64,000 nt of DNA from Nymphaea colorata (Eukaryota > Streptophyta > Magnoliopsida > Nymphaeales > Nymphaeaceae). The notes below the pieces were generated by a model. That model saw only the letters and a list, made by a program, of their open reading frames with translations, made no database searches and had not been told where the DNA came from. The stretch lies in assembly GCF_008831285.2 (NCBI RefSeq), contig NC_045151.1:8261682-8325681 (forward strand), in the 5' to 3' direction. The position numbers and the translations under genes are program-made. Of this stretch, positions 1 through 12,339 are shown piece after piece; the stretch's first letter is position 1; each line of letters starts with the position of its first letter.

Positions 1-119
1 CCTTTTCTTAATAGCTTAGTCATGGGCGTAGCTATTTTCGAAAAGTCTTGTATGAACCTGCGATAGTATCCTGCCAAACCCAAAAAGCTTCTAACCTCAG
101 TTACACTGCAAGGCGTCCT

Positions 120-872
120 CTAGTTCTGTACAGCTGATACCTTAGCCAGATTTACGGAAACTCCACCCTTTGAGATTATATGGCCCAGAAAGTTCGCATT
201 CTCTAGCCAAAATTCACATTTTGAGTATTTGACATACAATTTATGCTTGTGCAAAAGACCCAATACAATTCTCAAGTGGTCTCCATGCTCAGTCTCACTC
301 TCTGAGTACACCAAGATATCATCAACAAAAACAATAACAAATCGATCTAGGTAGTATTGAAAAACCCGATTTATGAGGTCCATAAACATTGCGGGAGCAT
401 TGGTCAATCCAAAAGGCATGACCCTGAATTCATAGTGCCCATATCTAGTTCGAAAAGCAGTCTTAGCAACATCTTCCTCCCGTATCAAGAGTTGACGATA
501 CCATGTCATCATATCAATCTTGGAGAATACCCTAGCATTCTTGAGTTGATTAAACAAGTCTTCAATTCTTGGAAGCGGATACTTATTCTTGATAGTGACT
601 TGATTCAACATGCGGTAATTTATACACAAGTGCATTGTTCCATCATTCTTCTTAACAAACAACACCGGTGCTCCCCAAGGTGACACACTAGGTCGGATGA
701 AGCCCTTGTCTAAGAGCTCCTACAGTTGCTTCTTCAATTCTTCCAACTCTGTCGGTGCCATACGGTAGGGTGCCTTAGAAATAGGAGCTATCCCAGGTGA
801 CAACTCTATCTTGAATTCCACTTCTCGTATTGAAGGCAAACTTGACAATTCCTCAGGGAATACATCGGGGTA
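120..872 (-). pseudogene. Element A reverse transcriptase (Ty3/gypsy), broken
   Basis: A 188-residue open stretch (120-686) covers the fingers and palm of a Ty3/gypsy reverse transcriptase. It shows [12 protein letters not shown], the [21 protein letters not shown] block, [20 protein letters not shown] and the catalytic FVDDILVYS with both aspartates, followed by [10 protein letters not shown]. The upstream part, to about 872, continues the N-terminal RT region on the minus strand but is cut by stops. The conserved palm suggests moderate age. The enzyme would copy retrotransposon RNA into DNA in virus-like particles. It is a fragment of a polyprotein, not a host gene. Confidence 0.85.
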
Positions 873-1595
873 CTAACTCACAACGGCAACCTCCTGCAAC
901 CTCACCAATTCAGTCTCATTGGTCAACACATTGACCAAGAAAGTAATACTTCCATTTTCTATCAACCTTTTAGCTTTCAATGCAGACACCATTATCTTGT
1001 CAGTTCGACTAGCTTTACGAGCATAGAATTTCATTGGTTGCATCTCATCAGTCAACAATTGTATCTTCTTCTTCCTGCAATCTATATTAGCATAATGCGT
1101 ATATAACCAATCCATGCTCAAAATCACATCAAATTTGCTGAGACTCATGATCACCAACTGTGCAGGTAAGTGACGTTGATGGATCTCCATGTCCACATCA
1201 GGTAGATACTCGCGACACGACTCTTGAGCATGCATAGGGCTAACAACTTTTAAAACATATGGCATCTTCTTAGCCGACACTTCTAATGAAGTAGCAAATC
1301 GACTAGATATAAATGAATAAGTCACCCCTGCATCAAACAACACTCTAGCAATATGACAACCAACAAGTAAAGTACCTTCAACAAGGTCGTGTGCTTGAAG
1401 CTCCTCCACAGTAGTAGCATAGACATGTCCGGTTGTCTGTCGTGCGCTAGAAGGAGCGGCCTCAGGCTTCTTCAACTCTCTTTCTTTCTTTAAGGGACAA
1501 TCCTTGATGAAGTGCCCCATCCCTCCATAGTGTAAGCAAGCTCCGATCTCCGATAGTACGGCTTCCCGGGGTGGACATCTGAACAAGTAGGGCAC
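873..1595 (-). pseudogene. Element A gag C-terminus and retropepsin
   Basis: An open stretch of 240 residues on the minus strand. Near residues 18-33 is a zinc-knuckle relic (CLHYGGMGHFIKDC) in which the second cysteine of the CX2CX4HX4C pattern is replaced by tyrosine, so zinc binding is probably lost. Around residues 86-97 is the aspartic-protease centre LFDAGVTYSFIS; plant Ty3/gypsy elements usually have DSGA or DTGA here. The later FDVILSMDWLYTHYANIDC block is the usual retropepsin C-terminal signature (normally GMDWL). The frame ends just before the RT region. Confidence 0.8.
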
Positions 1596-2224
1596 CTTTG
1601 TGAAGTCGGAGTGGCCACTGACCCCTGTGTGGCCTCACTGCGGGTTGGCTGGTTCCGTTTGAAAGTTCAGTCATCTCACCTCTCATAAGGCCTTGCCCTA
1701 CCTGCAAAGTGTTGGCGCTTGACCTGTGTTCGCCCGCTGTGTGAGTGCTGGCCTGCCTTCTTGTGGTGATCCTTCTGTGTCCTTGCCTAGTCTTCTTCTA
1801 TGCATCTTACCATGGTGACCGTCTCGTCCAAGTCACGAGGTCTGCTCGTCAAAACTTTGCTTCGCAGTCCATCCTGCAGACCGCACACAAACTTGCCTGC
1901 TCTGGCCCCATCTGTAGTGTAGAGGTGTGGACAATACACATCCATGTGTCAATATCTTGTAATATATTCCTCCAAGCTCATTTGATTTTGCTGCTGATCA
2001 AGAAACTCTTGGAATTTTTTGTCCCTAGCATGCACTGGAAAGTAAGTGTTGAAGAAGGAATCTCTAAACTGTTTCCAGGAGATTAACAGTTGGCCCGCAT
2101 ACCGGATCTCATGAGTTTATTGCCACCAGTCCATGGCATCACCTTTCAACAGGTAAGTGTCGTAGTTCACTTTGTCTTCCTCTGGCATCTTCAGAAGCAC
2201 AAAGATGCATTCAACTTCCTCAAT

Positions 2225-2600
2225 CTATTGCTTTGCCTTATCGTGACTGCACCCTCCTGTAAAGATAGGCGGCTGCATCGCCATGAACTGTTGAAACGAC
2301 ACCGCTGATGCCTTCTCCTGAAGTGGCAGAGTGGTGTCTCCTGAAGGAGATGCATTACTCCTCTGGTTACTGACCATTGACTGTACAAGGGAGGTCAGTG
2401 TTTGCAATGTGGTCAGCAAAATGGTCTGTTGATCTACTGGTGGAGTCTGCCTTGGTGGGGTTTGAGCACCCCCACCTAGTTGGGCATACTGGTGCTCTGA
2501 CATACTGTCATCACGTGTGGTATGCGCATCAGAATGGGCCGGACTTGGCTCTCTTTGTGTCTCTGTAGACGGCCCAGCTCGCTTCTTACCCTTACGATGA
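2225..2600 (-). pseudogene. Element A gag N-terminal region
   Basis: The minus-strand reading holds a Gln/Thr/Pro-rich gag start (QTPPVDQQTILLTTLQTLTS) leading into VSFQQFMAMQPPIFTGG, the usual start of the gag capsid-like region. The same block occurs in element B at 47209-47562. The reading frame fails right after KAKQ, and the gag body between here and about 1600 is broken. Confidence 0.7.
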
Positions 2601-2828
2601 TATTCCATCTGTACAAACAAGAACCTTATTCTCAAACCCAGTCTATGACTATTCTCACCAATTAAATCACAACGTGCATTAGCACGAAGTTCAAAACATA
2701 GATCCCAATACGTACTTATACTTGAAAAAATCAAAACTACAATAACAATCTAATCAAATAAATGTGTATATGGGCAACACGGCTTCACAGATAGGCTTTA
2801 ACTCACATCCATAGTGGGGTTTGTCATG

Positions 2829-2840
2829 GCTCTGATACCA
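2829..2840 (-). other. Primer-binding site of element A (initiator tRNA-Met)
   Basis: On the minus strand the bases read TGGTATCAGAGC, the complement of the 3' end of plant initiator tRNA-Met, four bases inside the LTR edge. This fixes the minus orientation and the inner LTR border. Confidence 0.9.
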
Positions 2841-2844
2841 AAAC

Positions 2845-5739
2845 TGATACATCCCAACTTTTTTACCCTTAACCACAAGTATATTTATTTTTATTTTTTT
2901 CTAACATAAAGTAATGGAGTGCGATGACACAACAATTTCAAAAGAGATGAACCCGACAATGCAAAACAATGGGCAAGCTTTCCATTATATAAGGATTTCA
3001 GTTCATCTGTACATATGACAAAAATGCTCAAAATCACAACATTGATGCCTAACAAAAACAAGGCATTAATAAAACCAAAACAAGACGCACCAGCACTTCA
3101 ATTGACCCAAAACCTCCCCAGTAGGACGTGAGTGAAGCCATCTGCTCAACCTACTGCCCCTGGTCCACCAAAACCTGAAAAAAATTAAACAACAGAAGGC
3201 TTAGCCTTCGCAGTATGACAACAAGCCAGGAAAAGTTCAAACCCTCTTAGGTAGGGCTCAATTATACGAGCCATCATCAAAACAATCTATCCTCATGTCG
3301 TGTCGGGGCACGACATGCAAAGGCCACTCAATGGCTACAGTCACACAATTTCAGATCACATGCAAGACATGTTTAAAGATGCCACTTGCATTCATAAGCA
3401 CTGCAATCACATGCACATTAATCACGTACATTTCATTCACATACATTTCATTTTCATTAATATCAGTGAATTGACAGTTCATGTAGGTGAAAACACAGGC
3501 ACGTGCACACCGCGGGCGGCCTACAGCTGAGAGACAACCCCCGTGGTGGCCCAGAACAGTATGGATCCATCCATTCGCTACAGCGGTAGAGCACTCATCC
3601 ATGGATGTGTGAATTCCACAGAGAGATACTCAGCCCTCCCTAGGACAACCAGGTTGTGAAGGCAGGAGCCCAACGCTCCAAGCACGTCACACAACAGTAC
3701 CCTAGGGCCTTGCACTGCCTGCGCTCCGAACAGGCGAGACCAGTGGCGAAGGCGGGACAACTCCCAAACACATAGCCACATCCCACTGGCCTCTCATCTC
3801 TTATTCTTATAATTATACTTGCACAAACACAAATAACTGACTAGCTCATGAGGTTGGTTCACTTCACAAGTGAACCCACACCTCCAATTGACTCCACACG
3901 AGGGCTACACATAACAACAACAGTTTTGGCTAGCCGTCATAACAATATGGGTACAACTACCCTCTGTTCAATCATTTGCATCATTGCCCACGGCAATGTG
4001 TATTTAACAAACACAACATTTACATTCATTATCACAATAATCGCATCTTTGAAAAACTTAGTCAAACCACAGAGAGTAGTCTCGATCTGTGAAGGGCTCA
4101 TAGCTGTCCTATGCAGTTATTATTCTAGGATGCTTTCTAATGCACAATTGGGGTCGAGGAGACAGTCGACTCGAACCCCACCTCATCTGTCCTAAACAGT
4201 TATCAATTCTAGCATGCACATGTAAATGCGTGATATTTAAAAACAGACTTCTAATAGCTTTTCAAAACACATCATATCCGATATCAAACCATTTGCATGC
4301 ATATACTCATTCATTCACAAAACAATCAATCAATCATATCACAATCCTACGATCCCACAATCATAGGAACACACATTCATACATTTGCCCCAGGCAGGGA
4401 TTTGCCTGGAATGCTGCCAGACCTGATACGCGTCCCGAAAACTCTTCAAAATGCCTCGAGCTATGAATTTGGTCGCTCAATGTCGACGGGACGTGACCGA
4501 TGTACCTGCAGACATAAAAAAAAAGTAAGATCTCTATTAGTTAGCTTATCAATCCAAACCAAGGTAAAAAAAAATCATTGAGGCACATGTCATCGCCTCA
4601 AGAGGGTGTTGATGGGTAGTGTCGACCTACAAGCCCTCTAATAGGCCTCCTCCCAACTTCTAGACGTTGCCACCAGACATCAAAACTTAATGCTTCGCTC
4701 AGTCCATCACAACTCAATTCTCATTTGCTTTCTGTAGTCTAGGCGTCAGCCCCAAAGTCACATCCAACTACGTATACTTTCCCCAATAACTCCAAGATAC
4801 ACCCGCTCGCAAAAGCATGAGCCACATGCTCATAAAGATGGTTCTAAATCTTCCCCCACAACATCACAAGTTCTACCATGCTTCCCTATTGCTTCAAAAA
4901 TTGACCCATCATGTTCAATGATCATTATAGACATGAATCAACGCTTCTCCAACATAATCGTACACTTTCTCCCAAAAGCAAAGTCGCTAACATGCATCCC
5001 AAATCATCACTTCTACCTTTTAGCATGCTTAAACAATAATTATATGTGTTCCAAAGGAAAATATACAAGAAAATAGGCTCAATTACGCCTTGCTCACCCC
5101 AAATCAAGAGTCTAGACTGCTGCAATCCTTCCGGCAGCCACCTCAAGCGTTCAATCGATCCCCTAACGGCAAAAATCGTGTCAAGTCGCCACCACCAACA
5201 CCACTCAATCGCTGTTATGAGGGGAAGAACACGTCCCCCAAGCTGAAATCCGATCAACAGTGATAAAATTAGTGAAGACGAGTGCTCGGTTGGGGAAAAG
5301 GGGAAAAACAGATAGAAAAATGGGAAGAGAAAGCTCAAGTAGGGAGCATGTGGGAAGGGGGAAGGCGCTGACAGAGGGAGGCGGACAGAAGAGAGAGAGA
5401 GAGAGACGAGAGGGATGAGATAGGGGGAGGCAAACAGAGAGGGGAGAAACGGATGGAGAGGAGTGAGAGAGACCGCAGAGAGAGGTGTGAGGAGCACGAG
5501 TGAAAAGAGAGGGAGAAATCGTGCGGTAGAGGGTGCTGACGAAGAAGGGAGAGGCTGCATAGGAGGGAGGAGGAGAAGAATGAAGAGGAAGGGGGAAAAG
5601 GCGAGGGAGAAGGGGCAGAGGTGGAGAGGGCTTACCAGAGCGCCGTCGCAGTCCTTCCTCTCGCGGGCTTCTTCACGACTAGATCTCGGGTCCGGGTCTG
5701 GACCCGCTCCAACCCAATCCTGAAAAGACGAGCGTTACA
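2845..5739 (-). repeat. 5' LTR of element A (about 2.9 kb)
   Basis: In plus coordinates the LTR begins TGATACATCCCAAC and ends GCGTTACA, matching the ends of the element B LTR (TGTCACACCCCAAC ... GTGTTACA). Much of the length aligns by eye with the B LTR, including the block around 3843 (AGCTCATGAGGTTGGTTCAC), the solitary counterpart of a segment duplicated in B. The 5300-5680 stretch is a GA-rich run on the plus strand. Long ORFs in it are low-complexity shadows. The matching LTR is off the window, so insertion age cannot be read here. Confidence 0.85.
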
Positions 5740-7520
5740 CCTCACTGTCCTCCATGGTCACCTCTCTTAACGGAGCAGGACTCTCCTTGCTTGTCCAAGG
5801 CTGACGAGAAGGGGCTTGAGGCCCAAGTTCACTCTCTACTGGTCGTAGGGGGGATTGAATCTTGTTCCCTATCTTCCGAGCAACCTGGAGGAGGAGGGAT
5901 GTCCGTCAAACGGACGGAGGCCATGAGGTGAAAACAATGAAACGCAAATCCCTAGCATTCCTCCAAGCCTCTCTCTCTCTCTCTCTCTAAGCATTACCAA
6001 AAGCATGAGTCACCCATGTCTAGAACTAGATTAATGAATAGCTCTAGATCATGAGATAACACCTTCTACTCTTATATAAACATCTTAGTTTTTCTTTGGT
6101 TATGCCAACACAAAATCCCACTCTCCCTAGCTGGCCCGTTGTTGGCAAAACTCTTTAAACTTCACCAGCCTTCAATGTATATATAACCAGTTCTGATTTT
6201 GCAAGAAGGAAATGTGTAATATGTGGCAAATATTAGTCTCAGCTGACATTGAAAGCTGATAAATATGAACCATAACTCCCATCTGTTAACAAGAATTATG
6301 TAGAAAAACATAAAAATCGGTATGTGCAATACAGAAAGAAAAGAAAAGAGCAATGTACAAATAAAGCAAGGGACCTAAATGGTCTAAAACCTTGCTGATT
6401 AAGCCCCCACTGTATTTATCTGTTTCACATGTCTGTTTGTGTTCCCTATCTGACCCACTTCCATATGTAATTATGGATGTCATATAGGGATGAAATGCAC
6501 ATATACTGGTCACATATACATGATATATACCCATATAGTGAGTAGACACAACCTTCATGAAGTTGGGCAGGTAAGGCCATCAATATTGCATGCTTCGATA
6601 GGTAAGATGCCACAACAATAAGATGATATTATCCTCTTATAAAAAAAAATAGTGTACAATGTATATTTAACACTTCTTATTCTTAGGGTAGGCATAGAAA
6701 AGATCACTCTGATCCATTACAATTTCAATCACATACCTTTTTCATTTCTGAATTTTGGGACCATTCGGAGGGGCATCCCACATAGAGAAGGCAGTAGAGG
6801 AGTTCAACCATATTTTTGTAATCTTCAGGTAATGCCTCTTTATCACATCCTTGAGGCTCTCCCTGGTGTTCACCCATTCAAGCCCCTTCTTCAGTTCTTC
6901 ATGTATGTTTCCTCATCGAAAGAGCTTGTGAAGAATCTGTTAGGCTCCAATCACCTGCAAAAATTAATGCATTCACCTTTTAGAGATGACATCTATCTAT
7001 GTGCAACAGTACAGTAAAATGGTGCTAGTAGAGAAAACTCTCTCTCTCTCTCTCTTCCACATATACAAACACTAGTGACATAGACGTATCATTAAGAAGC
7101 ATATATGAATCAATCTACCTATATGCCATCAAAAGGAAGATGAAGAAAGTAGGTTCCTATTTTTTTAACAAAGAACAGTTTTGTGTTTGTGGTTGTTGGT
7201 GAATTCTCTATGCTTCAATAGTTCTTAGTTTGTTTGTATTGTTCATGAATCCTTGAGAAGCATTTGAAACTTTTGAGGCTTAGCTTTCTCTGTTATCTTG
7301 CTTCAGTGGTAGGTTTCTTCTCAGTTGCTTCAACAAATGCATATGTGGAACACATCCTGGTAGGCAATCATTGTCTTAATGTTAAACTTTGATTTTCTAG
7401 ACAATCCATTGATAGAATAGGGAGATCCTTGTATTTGCATGTTCTAATGAAAAAGCAATTAATTTTGCTTTTTCTACATGGATTAGAATGTGCAATCTAG
7501 TGTATTAGCAGATGAAAGCC
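5740..7520. other. No gene identified; microsatellites and unassigned sequence
   Basis: Low-copy-looking sequence to the right of element A. It holds a CT microsatellite near 5970-5988 and another near 7040-7056. The 6770-6960 stretch has a moderately open reading on both strands, but I recognise no protein family in it. Confidence 0.5.
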
Positions 7521-7525
7521 TTTGA

Positions 7526-7791
7526 GATTGGTTTGGAGGCTTCCTGTATACAGTTGGACAGCAATCCAATTTGGTTGTTCAAGACCAAACTTTCAGCACT
7601 GAATTTAACCAAGTTGAATGCAATTTTGTCCTGTAAGTTGCAATGGAATATGACTTATTTTTAGGAAGCATTCATATATTTACCATACATTTGATTTGTC
7701 TTTTTGCAGTTTGGCGGTAATTTTTGGTGTTGGGCTTGTTACAAGTCTTTCTCCTTGTACACCAAGTGTGCTTCCATTGACGCTTGGCTAC
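7526..7791 (+). pseudogene. CCDA: CCDA (thylakoid cytochrome c biogenesis) exon fragments 1 and 2
   Basis: Two neighbouring exon-like pieces resemble plant CCDA, the thylakoid membrane protein that carries reducing equivalents across the membrane for cytochrome c/b6f assembly. The first (7532-7610) reads FGGFLYTVGQQSNLVVQDQ and then, after a one-base insertion at about 7589, LSALNLT. The second begins after a good acceptor (TTTTTGCAG, ending 7709) and reads [20 protein letters not shown] and then LPLTLGY, the first membrane segment with the conserved SPCT cysteine. After LGY the similarity stops, where the intact protein would continue with a glycine-rich loop. The frameshift and missing exons make it a pseudogene or captured fragment. 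Confidence 0.75.
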
Positions 7792-8346
7792 ACTGATAAG
7801 CCTTGTGGAATATATGTTATATTTCTTCTATTGCATCATTTATTAGGATGGTTGATAATGAGGACTAATGGTTCACAGAAAATCCAGACATTAAGTAGAC
7901 ATCAATCTTTGATGTAGCCCACACTAGATTTCTCAATTGCAAAACACTTGTAAAGTGAATCAGTCCATACTACAATGTGCCATAGGAATGTGAAGAATCA
8001 TAACTTAGACTTGGTGGATTAGGAACCCCATCAACTGCACAACTTCAAAAAAAGTACAGCTCTTCCCATATAATACAACAATCCCACAAGGCTTTAACTT
8101 GCAAAACTACATTTATTTTTCACACATAGATGAATTTCATTTTTTATGTTTACACCTCTCATCTAGTAAAACCTGGGCTCCACCTTAGTGGAAGAAAAAG
8201 GCAAGGGGCAATATAAAAGGCAAGGGGCTGCACATCATAAATTAAAAACCATCATGAACTGAATTTTTTCTAAGGCAAAAGCCAGATTGCTGATTTATGG
8301 GATTATGCTACTCTCTTCTGTTGTGCACATGTGCTGAACAATAGAA

Positions 8347-8442
8347 ATTTGCTGGAAAGGCATATGGACAACCCTAGGTGTTGCTGCTTCATTTGCTGGA
8401 AAGACATATGGACAGATTGATCAAGGTCTTCCACTAGCTACT
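8347..8442 (+). pseudogene. CCDA: CCDA exon fragment 3
   Basis: The plus strand at 8374-8442 reads LGVAASFAGKTYGQIDQGLP followed by LAT, a segment expected further along the same CCDA protein, in the same order and orientation as the pieces at 7.5-7.8 kb. A 24-bp partial duplication (TTTGCTGGAAAG.CATATGGACA) sits just upstream at 8347-8370. The last CCDA exons, with the second cysteine region, are not visible downstream. Together the three pieces suggest a retained-intron genomic fragment, not a processed copy. Confidence 0.72.
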
Positions 8443-9070
8443 ATCATTTCTTAGTGCATTACATGCTGGTCAAAGTTTTTGTATATCACTATGTTGCCAA
8501 CTTTATGACAGAAAGTCATCTAGGTTATATTCTTGCTTTAGTTAACTTGAATCTTTATTACAGTTAAAGCAAACTCAGTTGATACTGGAGGTATGTTTAG
8601 TATGGTGTGAAAGAGAAATTCATATGTACTACTGATCCAGCTAGAACACATCTTTAGTCGTCTAGTCAAGCCATATATCTAAGTAGATGTTAATTTATAT
8701 TGACTACATATATAAACATTGTTAGGCCATTGATCGATAAAATTCTTGGACTGACCATATTTAACATGGTCTAGTATGCCATTTATCTTTGAATTTGAGC
8801 TTCGTTTAGTTGAAGTTGTGTGCATGCAAAAAATGAATATTGTGTACATTTGTTATTCCTGAACTATTTGAATCTATAGCTCTAGCTAGCTGTCAAGTGC
8901 ATTTGTTATGTCATAAATTATCCATTTACTTATTTATATTTTTTATATATGCAGCATATGAATTCTACATCTGGTGCCAATATTTCTAGTTTTATCTTTG
9001 CTAGCAATATAGAAACTGACATGTCCAAGATCAGTTGTATGGAATGAGTTTAACATACCAATAAACGAAT
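8443..9070. other. No gene identified
   Basis: AT-rich sequence between the CCDA relic and the hAT relic. I see no coding signal, repeat end or RNA gene in it. Confidence 0.5.
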
Positions 9071-9079
9071 AAGATATTC

Positions 9080-10326
9080 AGCAAGATGTTTGTCAACACT
9101 ATAAAGTAATTATGAATTGCAATAGTAAGATGAACACCACACGTTTAAAGAATCATTAAAAGGCATGTCCTAAAAGGCCTAACTTAGAATTAGGCCAACA
9201 ACGACTTGTCATTGGTGGGAAGACTAATGATGGAAAATGTACTGTTGGTACTTTCAAATTTGATTTAAATAAAAGCCGACTTGATTTATCCAATATAATT
9301 ATTTTTCATGAATATCCATTTTGAATAGTTAATCATTTAGGCTTTCAGAAGTTTACTAAAGGATTACAACTGCAGTTCAAGTTATTGTCATGTAACACTG
9401 TCAGATCAAATTGCATACACATTTATGAAAATAAAATGACAAAATTATGTAATATTTTAGAGAAGACTAATGGGAGGATTAGTCTCACATCTGGCATGTG
9501 GACTTCATATTGTCAGAAACATGGTTATTTATGTTTGACTGCACATTATATTGATAATAGTTGAGAAATAAAAAAGAAAATTCTCAACTTTGTTATGGTT
9601 GAAACACCTTATACAGGAGAAAAACATGCATCAATCATCAAAGGTTATTTACTAAAATGGAACATTGATCACAAGTTATTTTCAATTACATTAGATAATT
9701 GTTCGACAAATGATATCATGGTTACAAAATTGATAGAGTGGCTTCTTGAAAGGGATGCACTTGTTTATAATGGAATTTTTTTTCAAGTTAGATGTGCTAC
9801 TCATATTCTTAAATTTTCAAGTATCCAACTTCTAAGATATTCTTTAAAGAGTTTTGTGAGATAAAGATGAAAACTGGAAAAATGTGTTTAAGTTCAGATA
9901 CTTGCCTTTCAAATATGGCAATGAGGATGAAAACAAAGTTTGATAAGTATTAGGATATTTGCAATTTGATTTTAGTAGTTGCAGTGGTTTTTTATCCTCA
10001 TTATAAGATTGAATTTTATTATATGCAATTTTATAAAGATGAAGCATATGAATATATCACTGCAATTAAGAACTACGTTTAGCACAGGTGGAAGTATTCT
10101 TGATTTGTACAAAAGTAGACTAGGTACAAAGATCATGGAGGCTTTGATTTGTGCACAAGATTGGTTGCAAGATCAAGTTGAAGGTAATTTACTTATTATT
10201 AATGCTTTTAAGCATATTTTTGTGTTGCGTATTTTATTTTTTTGTTAGATGATTTTGATTTGCCTACACCTTTGTCTAAAGAGGAAGCACCATTTGCATA
10301 TGCCTACATTGAAACTGAATCATAAA
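9080..10326 (+). pseudogene. hAT transposase relic A (RICESLEEPER-type)
   Basis: Degenerate pieces of a plant hAT transposase lie in order on the plus strand. A BED-finger remnant comes first (about 9080-9190; MNTTRLKNH then CPKRPNLELGQQ). The catalytic-domain blocks LDLSNIIIFHEYPF, NGRISLTSGMWTSYCQKHGY and LTAHYIDNS follow near 9270-9560. The open stretch 9595-9864 gives KGYLLKWNIDHKLFSITLDN and CSTNDIMVTKLIEWLLERD, ending at VRCATHIL. Later pieces are KFDKYWDICNLILVVAVVFY (about 9930-10000) and FSTGGSILDLYKSRLGTKIM with EALICAQDWL (10080-10175). Stops and frameshifts separate them. Such proteins cut and paste hAT DNA; this copy is dead. Confidence 0.82.
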
Positions 10327-10785
10327 TTAGAGGTATATATTCTTTTGTACTTATATGTTTTCTTTACATCAATTAAAACCTACAGTTATTTATGTGTAAG
10401 ATGTTTATTTAATTAAATTTTTCATTTTCATAATGCAAGTTAACTTGATAACATTATTCTGAGGACCTCAATATACTGTCAACATGGTTGAAGTATATAT
10501 CCAAATATGAAAAACATATCCATTGGGGCAAATGGAGGCATTGAAAGAAAATTTTTGCAAGCTTGTACGATATGATGAAATGTTTTTTTTTTATATTGAA
10601 GTTGTCAAGGATGACTCGTCTAGTTTCTTGTTGCATCAACGAACAACAACCAAGTACAAATTTTGGAAATTCAAATTTGCATGCTCTAGAGAATGAAGTT
10701 TGATGATGTAGTGCAACTGATATATAGTGTGATGTTAAGATTGGGTTTCATACTTTATTTAGTGTTTACTGTATATTTTTCATAC

Positions 10786-10990
10786 ATAAATCGGATTTGG
10801 ATCAGATTTGCATATGGCGTAAAAGTCATAAATCGGATTCGGATCAGATTTGCATATGGCTTAAAAGTCATAAATCGGATTCAAATGGATTCATATATAA
10901 CTTAAAAGTCAAATTCAGATATAACTTAAAATTTGGATTCAGATCAGATTTAAATATAACTTAAAAATTGGATCCAGAATGTAGATTTTA
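10786..10990. repeat. Degenerate tandem repeat, unit about 45 bp
   Basis: The phrase CATAAATCGGATTCGGATCA followed by GATTTGCATATGGCTTAAAAGT is repeated about twice nearly exactly, then decays through several shorter variants. It lies between the hAT relic and its possible right end. Confidence 0.8.
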
Positions 10991-11116
10991 AAGTCAAATT
11001 CGGATATGGTATAAGTTTTTTTTCTCACCTTAATTTGAATCCAGGTCTGAATCTGAATATATGAATATCCAAAAAATTGATACGGTAAAAGGTATATCCG
11101 ATCCAAATCTGATCTG

Positions 11117-11128
11117 TTGACATCCCTA
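11117..11128 (+). repeat. Possible right terminus of hAT relic A
   Basis: The string TTGACATCCCTA resembles the inverted end (TAGGGATGTCAA) of many plant hAT elements and follows the transposase relic by about 0.8 kb. I found no matching left end or 8-bp duplication, so this is tentative. Confidence 0.35.
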
Positions 11129-11964
11129 GATGGAAAAACTACTGCACCACATGAAATCCTTCTCTATACAAGTTCTTGTGATGAGTACTTACATTGTTTG
11201 TTATATATTATAGGGAAAACATCTGAAGGGTAGAAAGCAAAGAAGTTTTGCCAAAGTATAACTTAAACAATAGACATTGATTGGTCAATGTTGCGTCCAA
11301 TGAAAGCCACAGTAGGTTCTTACATCCACACATTAGTGCATTTGTAATCCTCAATACATATTGTACTCGAGCACCATATTTAAAATTTTGTCATTATTCT
11401 ATCGTCAAGTATGTTAAAAGTGCCAAATGTTATAACTTTAATTCAAATGATTTATGTTATGCTATCACCATTGCAACGAATGATCCATTTAGCTATGGAA
11501 GACCTGTCTAGTTGGTAGGAAAGAGTTTGCAGTATATTGCTGCCTAGCTATAAAACTATATTATAGTAGTTATATAACACAAGCCTCATATAAAATACTA
11601 TAACAAATTCTCTAAGATGCTATTACCATAGTCACGGCCTACGCTATGATTTTAGTTCACATTCTTGCTATAACACTATTAGAACCATAATGGCCACGTT
11701 TGGCTATGAAGACTTGGGTTGTAATACATATATGTAAATATAAAGGAATTACTGTTTACAGTTACTAATTGTGTAGAGTTTGGACTCCATTTGACCCCCA
11801 AGAGTCTTAACTTCCTAAACTGTGCCTATGAAGCTTGATTTACAATATTTAGGGGTCGAACACACACCTTTTCTTTAGACAATTTATTGTCCATTATTTT
11901 CTTTTATTTATGCAAGTTGTTCAGTTGAATTCTAGAGTGCTTTCAAAGTAGTTTATGTAAGTTA

Positions 11965-12150
11965 CTTTAAGAAAAAATTACACATAGACACTCATGTTTG
12001 CAGCCTATAACACATCAACCCTCAACTTTTGAAGGCCAACATGGAGGCACTCAAGTTTTACTTGATGCTCACAAGCGAGCCCTTGTTGACGGTCATTGAC
12101 AGAAAAAGTTGTTAAAATAAATGATATACCAGAAATGCCTTGAGCCCTTA
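11965..12150 (+). repeat. Left arm of a large inverted repeat
   Basis: This block is repeated in reverse complement at about 19150-19335. Both contain GCCTATAACACA, CAACTTTTGAAG (or TTAACTTTTGAAG), AGTTTTACTT and a GACGG/GACAG tail, with AATTTACACATAGACGCTCA-like outer ends. The arms are about 150-180 bp and diverged but alignable by eye. They enclose the LRR pseudogene and hAT element B. Confidence 0.65.
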
Positions 12151-12339
12151 ATTTAAATGCAGACAAAATGAACGTTCGGCAGTCTCTCTCATTGAGACAT
12201 CCATTTCCGGCCAACCCTTTCAAGTAAACACATCCTTCTTTCCCCCTCCTTCTCTCCCACTTTCTTCGGTTATGCATTCCCCATGCATATCTTCTTACTA
12301 ACATGTCTGTTAACAATTTCTAAACTTTGTAGGCAAAGT

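Larger units (their letters stand above)
1..2844 (-). mobile_element. Tekay-type Ty3/gypsy element A, internal region (gag to RT, cut by window edge)
   Basis: Read on the minus strand from right to left, this stretch carries a primer-binding site, gag pieces, a CCHC-like knuckle, a retropepsin and a reverse transcriptase, which is Ty3/gypsy order. It runs off the window at position 1, near the RT/RNase H boundary, so RNase H, integrase and the 3' LTR lie outside. The gag part (about 1600-2600) is frameshifted and interrupted; only its start, ending in PPIFTGGCSHDKAKQ, reads well. Proteins and non-coding parts closely resemble element B at 43.6-51.6 kb, so both are one family. I place it in the Tekay (Del) chromovirus lineage because element B keeps a chromodomain and the Tekay-like polypurine tract. 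It cannot be autonomous. Confidence 0.85.

Noticed and set aside
4925-5723. Overlapping long ORFs on both strands
   Set aside because: They lie in the GA/CT-rich part of the element-A LTR; composition alone keeps the frames open.
6652-7017. Plus-strand 121-codon ORF and a minus-strand reading over the same bases
   Set aside because: Neither strand gives a protein I recognise, and neither has a companion exon.
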